Source of the DNA: an uncultured Acetatifactor sp.
GTDB taxonomy: Bacteria > Bacillota > Clostridia > Lachnospirales > Lachnospiraceae
DNA: 35,304 nucleotides
Direction: 5' to 3'
Assembly: GCA_947595925.1 (NCBI GenBank)
Contig: CANQEV010000035.1
Span: 1 to 35,304, forward strand
Within the stretch, counting starts at the first letter, position 1. Each line of letters begins with the position of its first letter. A program made the translations under genes and the position numbers. A model generated the notes under the pieces. It was not told where the DNA came from. It did not search any database and was given only the letters and a program-made list of their open reading frames with translations. Below, piece after piece: positions 1 through 6,994 of the stretch.

Positions 1-161
1 TGTTGTTCCGGCTTTAGGGCGTTGAACTTCTCCGTCAGGGACGGTTTGGCGTTAATCTCTTTCAGGATCTCATCCTGGGTGATACGCTGGATGAAGGATG
101 GCATGAAGGAATCCGCAGCTGAGAACGCAGAACTGTGTAAAGAATTTGCGGATCCCCTCAT
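1..161 (-). CDS. Possible partial gene of unknown function, running off the left edge
   Basis: An open leftward frame runs from an ATG at 159-161 to the window edge (53 codons). Its later part has protein-like composition (mixed charged and hydrophobic residues, for example FIQRITQDEILKEI). No convincing ribosome binding site precedes the ATG. The frame is the same as that of the upstream LysM gene, whose TAA stop (189-191) lies 27 bases ahead of it, so it could instead be a remnant once joined to that gene. I do not recognise the family. Confidence 0.35.
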   Translation of the reverse strand, partial: MRGSANSLHSSAFSAADSFMPSFIQRITQDEILKEINAKPSLTEKFNALKPEQ

Positions 162-188
162 CGCCAGGCTTCGGGTGAAATCCCCGGC

Positions 189-2003
189 TTATCCAATCGG
201 TATCCGGAGCACCTGCCCGATCTGCAGCACGCTGCTTGTGAGTCCGTTGGCGCGCATGATGGCGTCTACGGTGGTATCGTATCTGCGGGCCAGCTCCCAG
301 AGGGTGTCGCCTGAGCGGACGGTGTACTCCACATAGGGACTTTGTGAGACCGGTATCTGAAGCACCTGTCCGATCTGCAGATCGTTGCTTGTGAGGCCGT
401 TGGCCTCCTTGATGGCGTTTACCGTGGTGCCATAGCGCTGGGCGATGGACCAGAGGCTGTCGCCGGCTTTTACCGTGTAGGAGATCGTACTGGTGCCGGG
501 ACCGGGAGTGGGGACATTTTCACCGATACCCAGGTAAATATCGTACAGTGCCTGCCAGGTCTGCGGACCAACGATGCCGTCGGGACTCAGCTGCATTGCG
601 TTCTGGAAGGCGACCACCGACTGTCGTGTGCCGGGGCCGAAGATCCCGTCCTGGGAGGGCGCGGGCACATCCGAGTAAAAGCGGGACACGACGTTCAGCA
701 GATATTGCAGTGTGACCACGTCCTGTCCCCGGGAACCCTGACGGAGGACTGTGGTTGGAGGAACGGTGCCGATGCCGAGGGAGGTCCCTTCGCTGTTTAA
801 CTCCGCCAGGCGTGTGACGGCGGTGTAAAGATTGGATATCTTATACCAGGTGGCCCTGCCCACAATGCCGTCGGGGGTCAGCCCGAAGATGCTCTGAAAT
901 TTCTTCACCGCCGCCTGGGTGCTGGCACCAAAGATGCCTGCGGGATCCGTGATGGCGGGTATGGCAGGATAGTTTCTCCGGATGCGGTTCAAGTAAGTCT
1001 GTATGGTCTGTACGTCCAGGCCGGAACTGCCCTGGCGGAGCGCGGTGCCGGGGTAGGAGGAGAGGACGCCCGTCACGATATTTGTCTCCGCAATCTCAAT
1101 ATCATTGGGATAGTAACTCCGCAGGATCCGGATAGGGGTGTAGCCCTGATTTGCCAGCGATACGGTGCCCCACTGGGAAAGGCCCGAACAGGTGGCCGTG
1201 GTCCCGTTGCAGAAAGACGTGAAATAGGGGGCCTGCTGACCCTGCCTGCGGACATATTCGCCTAGGAGTTCATCCACTGCGCGGCTGATGGAATCATATA
1301 CGGGATGCCCGGGAACGTAATATTGGTCGTAGGCGGTGTTGTTGGTGATGTCGAAGTCATAGCCATCGCTCCGGTACCATTCCGTATATACGCGGTTCAG
1401 GGCGAAGGTCATGATGGCGTAGATGTTCGCTTTCAGAGCGGCCTCCGGCCAGGTGGGATAGATCTCGCTGCTGGCCACATTTTTGATATAGTCCGAAAAA
1501 GGGACCTGGACATTGGACGCCGACGCGTTTGGAGCGCCCAGGTGGACCGTGATCGGATTTGGTATTACCACCTGGCGGAGTACGCGGGAATTTTCGGAGC
1601 TCCCCTGCTGATTCCTCGGGCCATCCATTGCCGCCGCAGGGGGCCCGATCGTAATATTTTCCGCGGTTTGTCTTGTCTGGCGGTCCTGAAGGGGAATGAG
1701 CGTCACCGGGAGCGTGGCGGTCTCGCCGTCAAAAATAGGGATCTCAGTGACGGATACGCTCTGAAAACCCGGAGCGTCTATGACCGCGCCGTAGTTGGCG
1801 TAGGGCGTTCCCTGATAGCCGGGATTCAGGGAAAAACTCTGGTCCACGGTCTCTAAGGACACGGGCTGCGTTTCTCCGCTGATATCCGTCGTAAGCCGGT
1901 AGAGTACGTTTCCCTCGTCGTCGAGGATCTGTACCTGGGCGCCGTCCACCGGGATCGCTTCCCGAGCCGTTCGCGCCTGTATCTGCAGATATCCGATTGC
2001 CAT
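189..2003 (-). CDS. SpoIID-like protein with two peptidoglycan-binding domains and two C-terminal LysM domains
   Basis: This 604-residue protein probably binds cell-wall or spore peptidoglycan. Residues 1-105 look like a carboxypeptidase-regulatory or Ig-like beta domain. About 150-305 resemble the SpoIID/LytB domain, including its typical SQWG motif and the YYP-DIEI end. About 319-388 and 418-490 are two PG_binding_1 repeats (LRQGS-G-DV to DGIVG--TW). About 504-548 and 557-604 are two LysM repeats, each starting with YTV--GD-LW. No signal peptide or membrane segment is present, which fits a protein made in the mother cell and deposited on the forming spore rather than one that is secreted. 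The ATG at 2001-2003 follows AAGGAATATAACCT, an acceptable binding site. The sporulation role is inferred from the domains and the missing signal. A general wall-binding protein is the alternative. Confidence 0.8.
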   Translation of the reverse strand: MAIGYLQIQARTAREAIPVDGAQVQILDDEGNVLYRLTTDISGETQPVSLETVDQSFSLNPGYQGTPYANYGAVIDAPGFQSVSVTEIPIFDGETATLPVTLIPLQDRQTRQTAENITIGPPAAAMDGPRNQQGSSENSRVLRQVVIPNPITVHLGAPNASASNVQVPFSDYIKNVASSEIYPTWPEAALKANIYAIMTFALNRVYTEWYRSDGYDFDITNNTAYDQYYVPGHPVYDSISRAVDELLGEYVRRQGQQAPYFTSFCNGTTATCSGLSQWGTVSLANQGYTPIRILRSYYPNDIEIAETNIVTGVLSSYPGTALRQGSSGLDVQTIQTYLNRIRRNYPAIPAITDPAGIFGASTQAAVKKFQSIFGLTPDGIVGRATWYKISNLYTAVTRLAELNSEGTSLGIGTVPPTTVLRQGSRGQDVVTLQYLLNVVSRFYSDVPAPSQDGIFGPGTRQSVVAFQNAMQLSPDGIVGPQTWQALYDIYLGIGENVPTPGPGTSTISYTVKAGDSLWSIAQRYGTTVNAIKEANGLTSNDLQIGQVLQIPVSQSPYVEYTVRSGDTLWELARRYDTTVDAIMRANGLTSSVLQIGQVLRIPIG

Positions 2004-2092
2004 AGGTTATATTCCTTTTAGAATACTCCTTATCAGTATATGAGGGAGCGGCGACTTTTGTGTCAGCTGCAGTCAGGAGAAAATATTTCCAG

Positions 2093-2121
2093 TTGAAAAT
2101 AGAACATATGTTTGCTATAAT
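2093..2121 (+). promoter_or_regulatory. Sigma-A-type promoter for the small gene at 2161
   Basis: TTGAAA (2093-2098) and a perfect TATAAT (2116-2121) are separated by 17 bases, about 40 bases ahead of the start codon at 2161. Confidence 0.75.
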
Positions 2122-2160
2122 GAAATTCCAGGAGAAGAAAGATCGGAAGGGGATGACGGC

Positions 2161-2472
2161 ATGACGTCTGGGACGGATATCGGCTCAATGGGGACGAAGG
2201 AAGGAATATGCGTGGGGAGGCAGAAGGAGATCGCCTGCGAATGCTGGTTTACAAGCAAGGGTGAGGTGACTCCCATTATGCTGAAGATCCGGGACGAGGA
2301 TGGGGAGATCCGCACGATACGGCAGATCCAGGTGCATTCTCAGAGGGAAAAGAAGTGCGCGGGCGTGTCTTCCGTCACGTTTGAGTGCACCATAACGATC
2401 CTGAAGCAGGAGATTCAGGTGTGGCTGGTCTATTATAAGGAAAGGAACAGATGGGTCCTGATCTACCGCTGA
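2161..2472 (+). CDS. Small conserved-looking protein of unknown function (103 residues)
   Basis: A strong promoter sits just upstream and an AAGGGG binding site lies about ten bases before the ATG, so this short frame is probably real. The protein appears soluble, with no signal peptide or membrane segment. It alternates beta-rich stretches (EIACECWFTSKGEVTPIMLKI near residues 23-43, and VWLVYY--RNRWVLIYR at the end) with a basic middle. This suggests a small beta-barrel or PilZ-like fold, but no motif allows an assignment. It stands alone between the leftward LysM gene and the BMP-type gene, which has its own promoter. Confidence 0.6.
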   Translation: MTSGTDIGSMGTKEGICVGRQKEIACECWFTSKGEVTPIMLKIRDEDGEIRTIRQIQVHSQREKKCAGVSSVTFECTITILKQEIQVWLVYYKERNRWVLIYR

Positions 2473-2509
2473 TCTGTTTAACGTCGTCCTGCAGATTTCT
2501 TTATTTTAC

Positions 2510-2538
2510 TTGACATTCCCAAAGATATGCTGCAAAAT
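2510..2538 (+). promoter_or_regulatory. Probable promoter for the ParB-like/BMP gene
   Basis: A perfect TTGACA (2510-2515) is followed after 17 bases by CAAAAT (2533-2538), a four-of-six match to the -10 box. It lies about 60 bases before the start codon at 2600. Confidence 0.5.
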
Positions 2539-2599
2539 AGGGTATCGAGAAAAGAAGAAAAAGAAGATATCCAAAAAGGGAAGCAAGGAGGATTTTCCC

Positions 2600-4516
2600 A
2601 TGAGTATGGCGGATTATGACAAGGCTTATAAGCTTGGAAAGAAAGATTATCAGACACGGCTGATGCGGGGACAGCAGCCTGCCTTAAAGGTATTGGATGA
2701 AATACTTCCCCCGGATCACCGATACGCGGAGGTTCCGCTGGGACTGGTGCAGATCCCCATCGACAGGATCGTGGGGACGAAGACGGGCGGCAGGAGCAAC
2801 GCCTTCTCCGGGAATTTCATGCCGATCCTGCGCGGGGACACGGAGTTTGCCAGTAAATGGTCTAAGCTCAGCGACAGCCATGTGGAGGAGGGGATCCGGG
2901 ATCCGATCACAGCCTATGAGTATATGAACGAATTTTACGTGGTGGAGGGAAACAAGCGCGTCAGCGTGCTCAAGTATTTTGACGCCGTTTCCGTGCCCGG
3001 CCGGGTTACGCGGATCCTGCCTCCCCGGACCCAGGAAAAGGAGAACCGGATCTATTATGAGTTTGTGGATTTTTACGAACTGTCAAAGATCAATTATATC
3101 TGGTTTTCTCAGATCGGGAGTTTCGTGAAACTGCAGGATGCGGTAGGCAAGGGGGAAAAGGAGAGCTGGACGGAGGACGACAGGTTGGATTTCAGCTTCC
3201 TCTACACGAAATTTTCCGCGGAGTATAAGGCCAACGGCGGGGATAAGCTGTCCATCACCACGGGGGACGCGTTTCTGACTTTTATCACTCTGTACGGTTA
3301 TAAGAGCCTGGAAGACAAGACCTCCAGCGAGATCAGGGAACTTCTGACAAAGAGCTGGGAAGAGTTTGTGATCGTGGAGGCGGATGAAAAGGTGGAACTG
3401 AAGATGGAGCCGGTCCGGGAGAAAAAACCGCTGTTGAACCGGATCCTGCCTTTGAGTTCCGCGAAGCTGAAGATCGCCTTCGTCTATGAAAAGACGCCGG
3501 GCTCCTCGGCGTGGACCTACGCCCATGAGCTGGGCCGCCTGCACATCGAGCAGACATTTTCCGATGAGGTGACGACGGTAAGCTATGAGAACATCACCCA
3601 GGAGACGGCGGAGGAGACCATAGAGAGCGCCATCGAGGACGGCTGCAATATCATTTTTACAACGACCCCCGCGTTTGTGACGGGAAGCGTGAAGGCCGCA
3701 ATTGCCCATCCGGACGTGAGGATCTTAAACTGCTCCCTGAACACTTCGCACCGCTACATCCGAACTTATTACGCCCGCCTGCACGAGGCAAAATTCCTGA
3801 TGGGGGCGATCGCGGGATCCATGGCGGACAACAACCGCGTGGGCTACATAGCGGATTATCCGATCCTGGGCGTGATCGCCGGGATCAACGCCTTTGCCCT
3901 GGGGGCGAAGATGGTGAATCCCAGAGCGGAAGTGTATCTGGAGTGGTCCCGGCTGAAGGACGGCTCTGACAGCCTGGAAAAGCTACAGCAGAAGGAGGTC
4001 TCCGTCATCTCCGGGCAGGATATGAATATCCCGGAGGAATCCTCCCGGTATTTCGGCCTGTTCAGTCTGGAGAACGGCTATCCCCGGAATCTGGCGATGC
4101 CCCTGAGACATTGGGGAAAGTTTTATGAGCGGCTGATTCGCACCATCATGGACGGAACCTGGAAATACGACGAGAGCAGCGACGAGGTAAAGGCGATCAA
4201 TTACTGGTGGGGGATGTCCGCCGACGTGGTGGATGTGATCTATTCCCAGAGCCTGCCCGTGGGCACCAGGCAGCTGGTGGACCTGCTGCGGCGCGCCATC
4301 CGAAGCGAAATACTCAACCCGTTTTCGGGAATACTGTATTCCCAGAACGGCATTGTCCAGGGGGATCCGGAGAAGACTCTCAGCGCCAGCGACGTGATGA
4401 ACATGGACTGGCTGTCGGAGAACGTGATCGGGATCATCCCGCCTCTGGAGGAACTCACGGAGACGGCAAAGCCCGTGGTGGAGCAGCAGGGGCTGGAAAC
4501 GGTAAAACGGCTGTAA
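2600..4516 (+). CDS. Cytoplasmic fusion of a ParB-like N-terminal domain and a BMP (Med/PnrA-type) ligand-binding domain
   Basis: The 638-residue protein starts at the ATG at 2600, behind a textbook AAGGAGG (2585-2591). The frame is open further upstream, but that part is Lys-rich and has no binding site. Residues about 45-130 resemble a ParB-like domain: a hydrophobic strand with a conserved Arg, then GIRDPI, then FYVVEGNKRVSVLK, which matches the G-(E/N)-(K/R)-R helix region. From about residue 290 to 570 it matches basic membrane lipoproteins (BMP family), as in KIAFVYEKTPGSSAWTYAHE, the FTTTPAF stretch and GYIADYPI. BMP proteins are normally secreted nucleoside-binding lipoproteins. This one has no signal peptide or lipobox and no permease genes beside it, so a sensor or regulator, as with B. 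subtilis Med, is more likely than transport. The ligand and any DNA or CTP binding are unknown. Confidence 0.82.
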   Translation: MSMADYDKAYKLGKKDYQTRLMRGQQPALKVLDEILPPDHRYAEVPLGLVQIPIDRIVGTKTGGRSNAFSGNFMPILRGDTEFASKWSKLSDSHVEEGIRDPITAYEYMNEFYVVEGNKRVSVLKYFDAVSVPGRVTRILPPRTQEKENRIYYEFVDFYELSKINYIWFSQIGSFVKLQDAVGKGEKESWTEDDRLDFSFLYTKFSAEYKANGGDKLSITTGDAFLTFITLYGYKSLEDKTSSEIRELLTKSWEEFVIVEADEKVELKMEPVREKKPLLNRILPLSSAKLKIAFVYEKTPGSSAWTYAHELGRLHIEQTFSDEVTTVSYENITQETAEETIESAIEDGCNIIFTTTPAFVTGSVKAAIAHPDVRILNCSLNTSHRYIRTYYARLHEAKFLMGAIAGSMADNNRVGYIADYPILGVIAGINAFALGAKMVNPRAEVYLEWSRLKDGSDSLEKLQQKEVSVISGQDMNIPEESSRYFGLFSLENGYPRNLAMPLRHWGKFYERLIRTIMDGTWKYDESSDEVKAINYWWGMSADVVDVIYSQSLPVGTRQLVDLLRRAIRSEILNPFSGILYSQNGIVQGDPEKTLSASDVMNMDWLSENVIGIIPPLEELTETAKPVVEQQGLETVKRL

Positions 4517-4567
4517 CAGAGAGACTGGGCGCGGGGAATAGAGGATTCGGGGAGAGGAAAGCGCTGC

Positions 4568-5191
4568 ATGAAGATACTGGCGATCGCGGATGAGGAGTCC
4601 AAAGTATTGTGGGATTATTATGAGCGGGGGATGCTGGAGGGCATCGACTTGATCATTTCCTGCGGGGATTTGAACCCGCGGTACCTCTCCTTTCTGGTCA
4701 CCATGTCCAATGTGCCGGTGCTCTATGTCCATGGGAACCATGACACAAAGTATGACACGGTTCCCCCCGAGGGGTGTATCTGTATTGAGGATAGGATCTA
4801 TATCTACAACGGCGTCCGGATCCTGGGGCTGGGAGGGTCCATGCGCTATAAGCCGGGCAGCCACCAGTACACGGAGCAGGAGATGCAGCGGCGCGTCCGC
4901 AGGCTGCGCTTTCAGCTCTGGAAGCACAAGGGTTTTGACATTCTGGTGACCCACGCTCCGGCCTATCAGCTGAATGATGGGATGGATCTTCCCCATCAGG
5001 GTTTCCGCGTCTTCCGGGAACTGATGGAAAAGTACCATCCCAAATTTTTTCTGCACGGCCACGTCCACATGAATTATGGCAGGCAGCACAAGCGGTATGA
5101 CAAGTATGAGGACACGCATGTGATCAACGCCTATGAAAAGTGCGTCTTTGACTTTGAGGCGGAGGACGTGAAGGAAAATCTCACCCGATGA
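4568..5191 (+). CDS. Calcineurin-like metallophosphoesterase
   Basis: This 207-residue protein belongs to the two-metal phosphoesterase superfamily. The visible motifs are SCGDLN near residue 36, HGNHD near 59, VTHAP near 128 and HGHVH near 160. The first motif, normally D-x-H, reads ADEES here, so the usual His is replaced by Glu. The substrate cannot be predicted. The ATG lies behind GGGGAGAGGAAAG, 51 bases after the BMP-type gene, so the two are probably co-transcribed. A phosphoesterase paired with a possible small-molecule sensor hints at a nucleotide-related substrate, but that is inference. No signal peptide is present. Confidence 0.85.
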   Translation: MKILAIADEESKVLWDYYERGMLEGIDLIISCGDLNPRYLSFLVTMSNVPVLYVHGNHDTKYDTVPPEGCICIEDRIYIYNGVRILGLGGSMRYKPGSHQYTEQEMQRRVRRLRFQLWKHKGFDILVTHAPAYQLNDGMDLPHQGFRVFRELMEKYHPKFFLHGHVHMNYGRQHKRYDKYEDTHVINAYEKCVFDFEAEDVKENLTR

Positions 5192-5232
5192 GCCGGGTTC
5201 ACAGGCTCCAGCTGCATGGCGGCATAAAAATA

Positions 5233-5268
5233 AGGGCACTGTCCGAAAGGTTCTGCGGACGATGCCCT
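5233..5268. terminator. Bidirectional terminator between the phosphoesterase and metY
   Basis: The arms AGGGCA (5233-5238) and TGCCCT (5263-5268) pair, and an inner TGTCCG/CGGAC stem extends the hairpin. T-rich DNA follows in the plus direction (GTTTGTTTG), and TTATTTTTAT follows in the minus direction. It serves both convergent genes. Confidence 0.8.
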
Positions 5269-5287
5269 GTTTGTTTGCTGCGCCATG

Positions 5288-6574
5288 TTAGTTTTTTACA
5301 GCGGCGAACCCGTTTTCCAGATCCGCAATGATATCGTCGATGTGTTCCGTGCCGATGGAGAGCCGGATGGTGTTCGGTTTGATCCCCTGGTCCAGCAGTT
5401 CCTCCTCGGAGAGCTGGGAGTGGGTGGTGGTAGCCGGATGGATCACCAGGCTCTTGACGTCCGCCACGTTTGCCAGCAGGGAGAAGATCTTCAGGCTGTC
5501 GATGAATTTCCAGGCCTCCGCCTGTCCGCCCTTGATCTCAAAGGTAAAGATGCTTGCCCCGCCGTTGGGGAAGTACTTTTGATAGAGGGCGTGATCCGGG
5601 TGATCCGGAAGGGAAGGGTGGTTTACGTGCTCAACCAGGGGATGCTTCGCCAGGTATTCCACCACTTTCTTTGTGTTCTCCACATGGCGTTCCAGGCGGA
5701 GCGAGAGGGTTTCCACGCCCTGGAGCAGAAGAAACGCGTTGAAGGGGGAGATAGTGGCGCCGGTATCCCGGAGCAGGATGGCGCGGATATAGGTGACAAA
5801 GGCCGCCGGTCCTGCCGCGTCTACAAAGGAGACTCCATGGTAGCTGGGGTTCGGCGCGGCGATAGGGGCGTATTTACCGCTGGCCTTCCAGTCAAACCGG
5901 CCGGAGTCTACGATGATGCCGCCCAGGGTGGTGCCGTGCCCGCCGATGAATTTTGTGGCGGAGTGGACTACGATGTCCGCACCGTATTCCATGGGGCGGA
6001 TCAGATAGGGCGTTCCGAAAGTGTTGTCGATCACCAGGGGCAGGCCGTGTCTGTGGGCGATCTGCGCGATGGCCTCGATGTCCGGGATGTCGCTGTTGGG
6101 ATTGCCGAGGGTCTCCAGATAAACCGCCTTAGTGTTCTCCTGGATGGCTCCCTCCAGCTCCGAGAGATCATGGGCGTCCACGAAAGTGGTGGTAATGCCG
6201 TACTGGGGCAGGGTGTGGGCCAGGAGATTATAGCTTCCGCCGTAGATCGTCTTCTGGGCTACGACGTGATCCCCCGCCTGGGCAAGGGCCTGGATCGTAT
6301 AGGTGATCGCGGCCGCCCCGGATGCCAGGGCCAGCGCCGCCACGCCGCCTTCCAGCGCGGCAAGTCGTTTTTCCAGGACGTCCTGGGTAGAGTTGGTAAG
6401 TCTTCCGTAAATATTTCCGGCGTCTGAGAGCCCGAAGCGCGCCGCGGCGTGGGCGGAGTCGTGAAATACGTAAGAAGTCGTCTGATAGATCGGCACGGCC
6501 CTGGAGTCCGTTGCGGGATCCGGCTGTTCCTGTCCTACATGGAGCTGTAAGGTTTCAAATTTGTATGTACTCAT
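5288..6574 (-). CDS. metY: O-acetylhomoserine sulfhydrylase (O-acetylhomoserine aminocarboxypropyltransferase)
   Basis: This PLP enzyme of the Cys/Met metabolism family converts O-acetylhomoserine and sulfide to homocysteine, and sometimes makes cysteine from O-acetylserine. Family signatures include an N-terminal LHVGQEQPDPATDSRAVPIY, YGRLTNST, ALASGAAAI and the PLP lysine in HSATKFIGGHG. Length is 428 residues, normal for MetY. The frame extends 21 codons further upstream, but the start chosen is the ATG at 6572-6574, preceded at the right distance by AGAGG. The gene has a consensus promoter (6823-6851), a roughly 240-base leader and an upstream leader ORF (6698-6778), suggesting control by sulfur amino acid supply. 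It ends in a shared terminator. Confidence 0.93.
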   Translation of the reverse strand: MSTYKFETLQLHVGQEQPDPATDSRAVPIYQTTSYVFHDSAHAAARFGLSDAGNIYGRLTNSTQDVLEKRLAALEGGVAALALASGAAAITYTIQALAQAGDHVVAQKTIYGGSYNLLAHTLPQYGITTTFVDAHDLSELEGAIQENTKAVYLETLGNPNSDIPDIEAIAQIAHRHGLPLVIDNTFGTPYLIRPMEYGADIVVHSATKFIGGHGTTLGGIIVDSGRFDWKASGKYAPIAAPNPSYHGVSFVDAAGPAAFVTYIRAILLRDTGATISPFNAFLLLQGVETLSLRLERHVENTKKVVEYLAKHPLVEHVNHPSLPDHPDHALYQKYFPNGGASIFTFEIKGGQAEAWKFIDSLKIFSLLANVADVKSLVIHPATTTHSQLSEEELLDQGIKPNTIRLSIGTEHIDDIIADLENGFAAVKN

Positions 6575-6657
6575 ATCTGTCATCCTCTTTTCTAAATTTA
6601 TTTTGAAAATTTTCTGCACTCTGATCTGTTCCTGCAAAGATGTAAGACGGAGTGCCG

Positions 6658-6677
6658 CGCCGGTCGTTATCCCGGCG
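6658..6677 (-). repeat. Stem-loop in the metY leader RNA
   Basis: CGCCGG (6658-6663) and CCGGCG (6672-6677) can pair around an eight-base loop, between the leader ORF stop and the metY start. No T-run follows, so it is not an ordinary intrinsic terminator. It could be part of a regulatory fold. Confidence 0.4.
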
Positions 6678-6697
6678 GGATCAAATTGTGTGTCGGG

Positions 6698-6778
6698 TCA
6701 GTCCCGTCCTGTCCGGGAGGTACGCATTCGACAGCGGCACATGACGATAGGATGATTTTTATATCGGAATCTGGTCAT
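6698..6778 (-). CDS. Leader peptide ORF (26 codons) with clustered Cys and Arg codons upstream of metY
   Basis: A 26-codon ORF starts at an ATG at 6776-6778 behind a strong AAGGAGACGATTGCC site. It ends at TGA (6698-6700), lying wholly within the metY leader transcript. The peptide begins MTRFRYKNHPIV, then MCRCRM, then an Arg/Thr/Ser-rich end. Two Cys codons and three Met codons in one short Arg-rich ORF, just ahead of a homocysteine/cysteine-forming enzyme, suggest a translational sensor of cysteine or methionine supply. The ORF and its binding site are seen directly. The sensing role is inference. The alternative is a chance ORF. Confidence 0.6.
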   Translation of the reverse strand: MTRFRYKNHPIVMCRCRMRTSRTGRD

Positions 6779-6822
6779 GGCAATCGTCTCCTTTCGGAAG
6801 GTTTTGTAAAACTGATAGTTGC

Positions 6823-6851
6823 ATTATAATCCCATTTTCCTACTATGTCAA
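6823..6851 (-). promoter_or_regulatory. Consensus sigma-A promoter of the metY leader transcript
   Basis: Read leftward, TTGACA (6846-6851) and TATAAT (6823-6828) are both perfect and 17 bases apart. The predicted transcript starts near 6816, so it includes the leader ORF and about 240 bases before metY. Confidence 0.88.
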
Positions 6852-6878
6852 TAGGATTTATAGAAAATCTTTTTTCCC

Positions 6879-6907
6879 TTGTTTTTTACAGGCTCTTCCT
6901 GTATAAT
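6879..6907 (+). promoter_or_regulatory. Promoter of the DUF1680 glycosidase gene
   Basis: TTGTTT (6879-6884) and TATAAT (6902-6907) lie 17 bases apart, about 90 bases upstream of the start codon at 6995. It diverges from the metY promoter. Confidence 0.6.
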
Positions 6908-6994
6908 TTTAGAAACGGGATCTTTGGAACAGGGCGGGAGTTCCCGCCTGCGCGGATACCGGGTAAAAAAGATAAAAAACGGGAGGGTTTCGGG

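Noticed and set aside
3983..5239. 418-codon open frame on the minus strand under the BMP-type and phosphoesterase genes
   Set aside because: It spans two genes that have clear families and binding sites; no support for a third.
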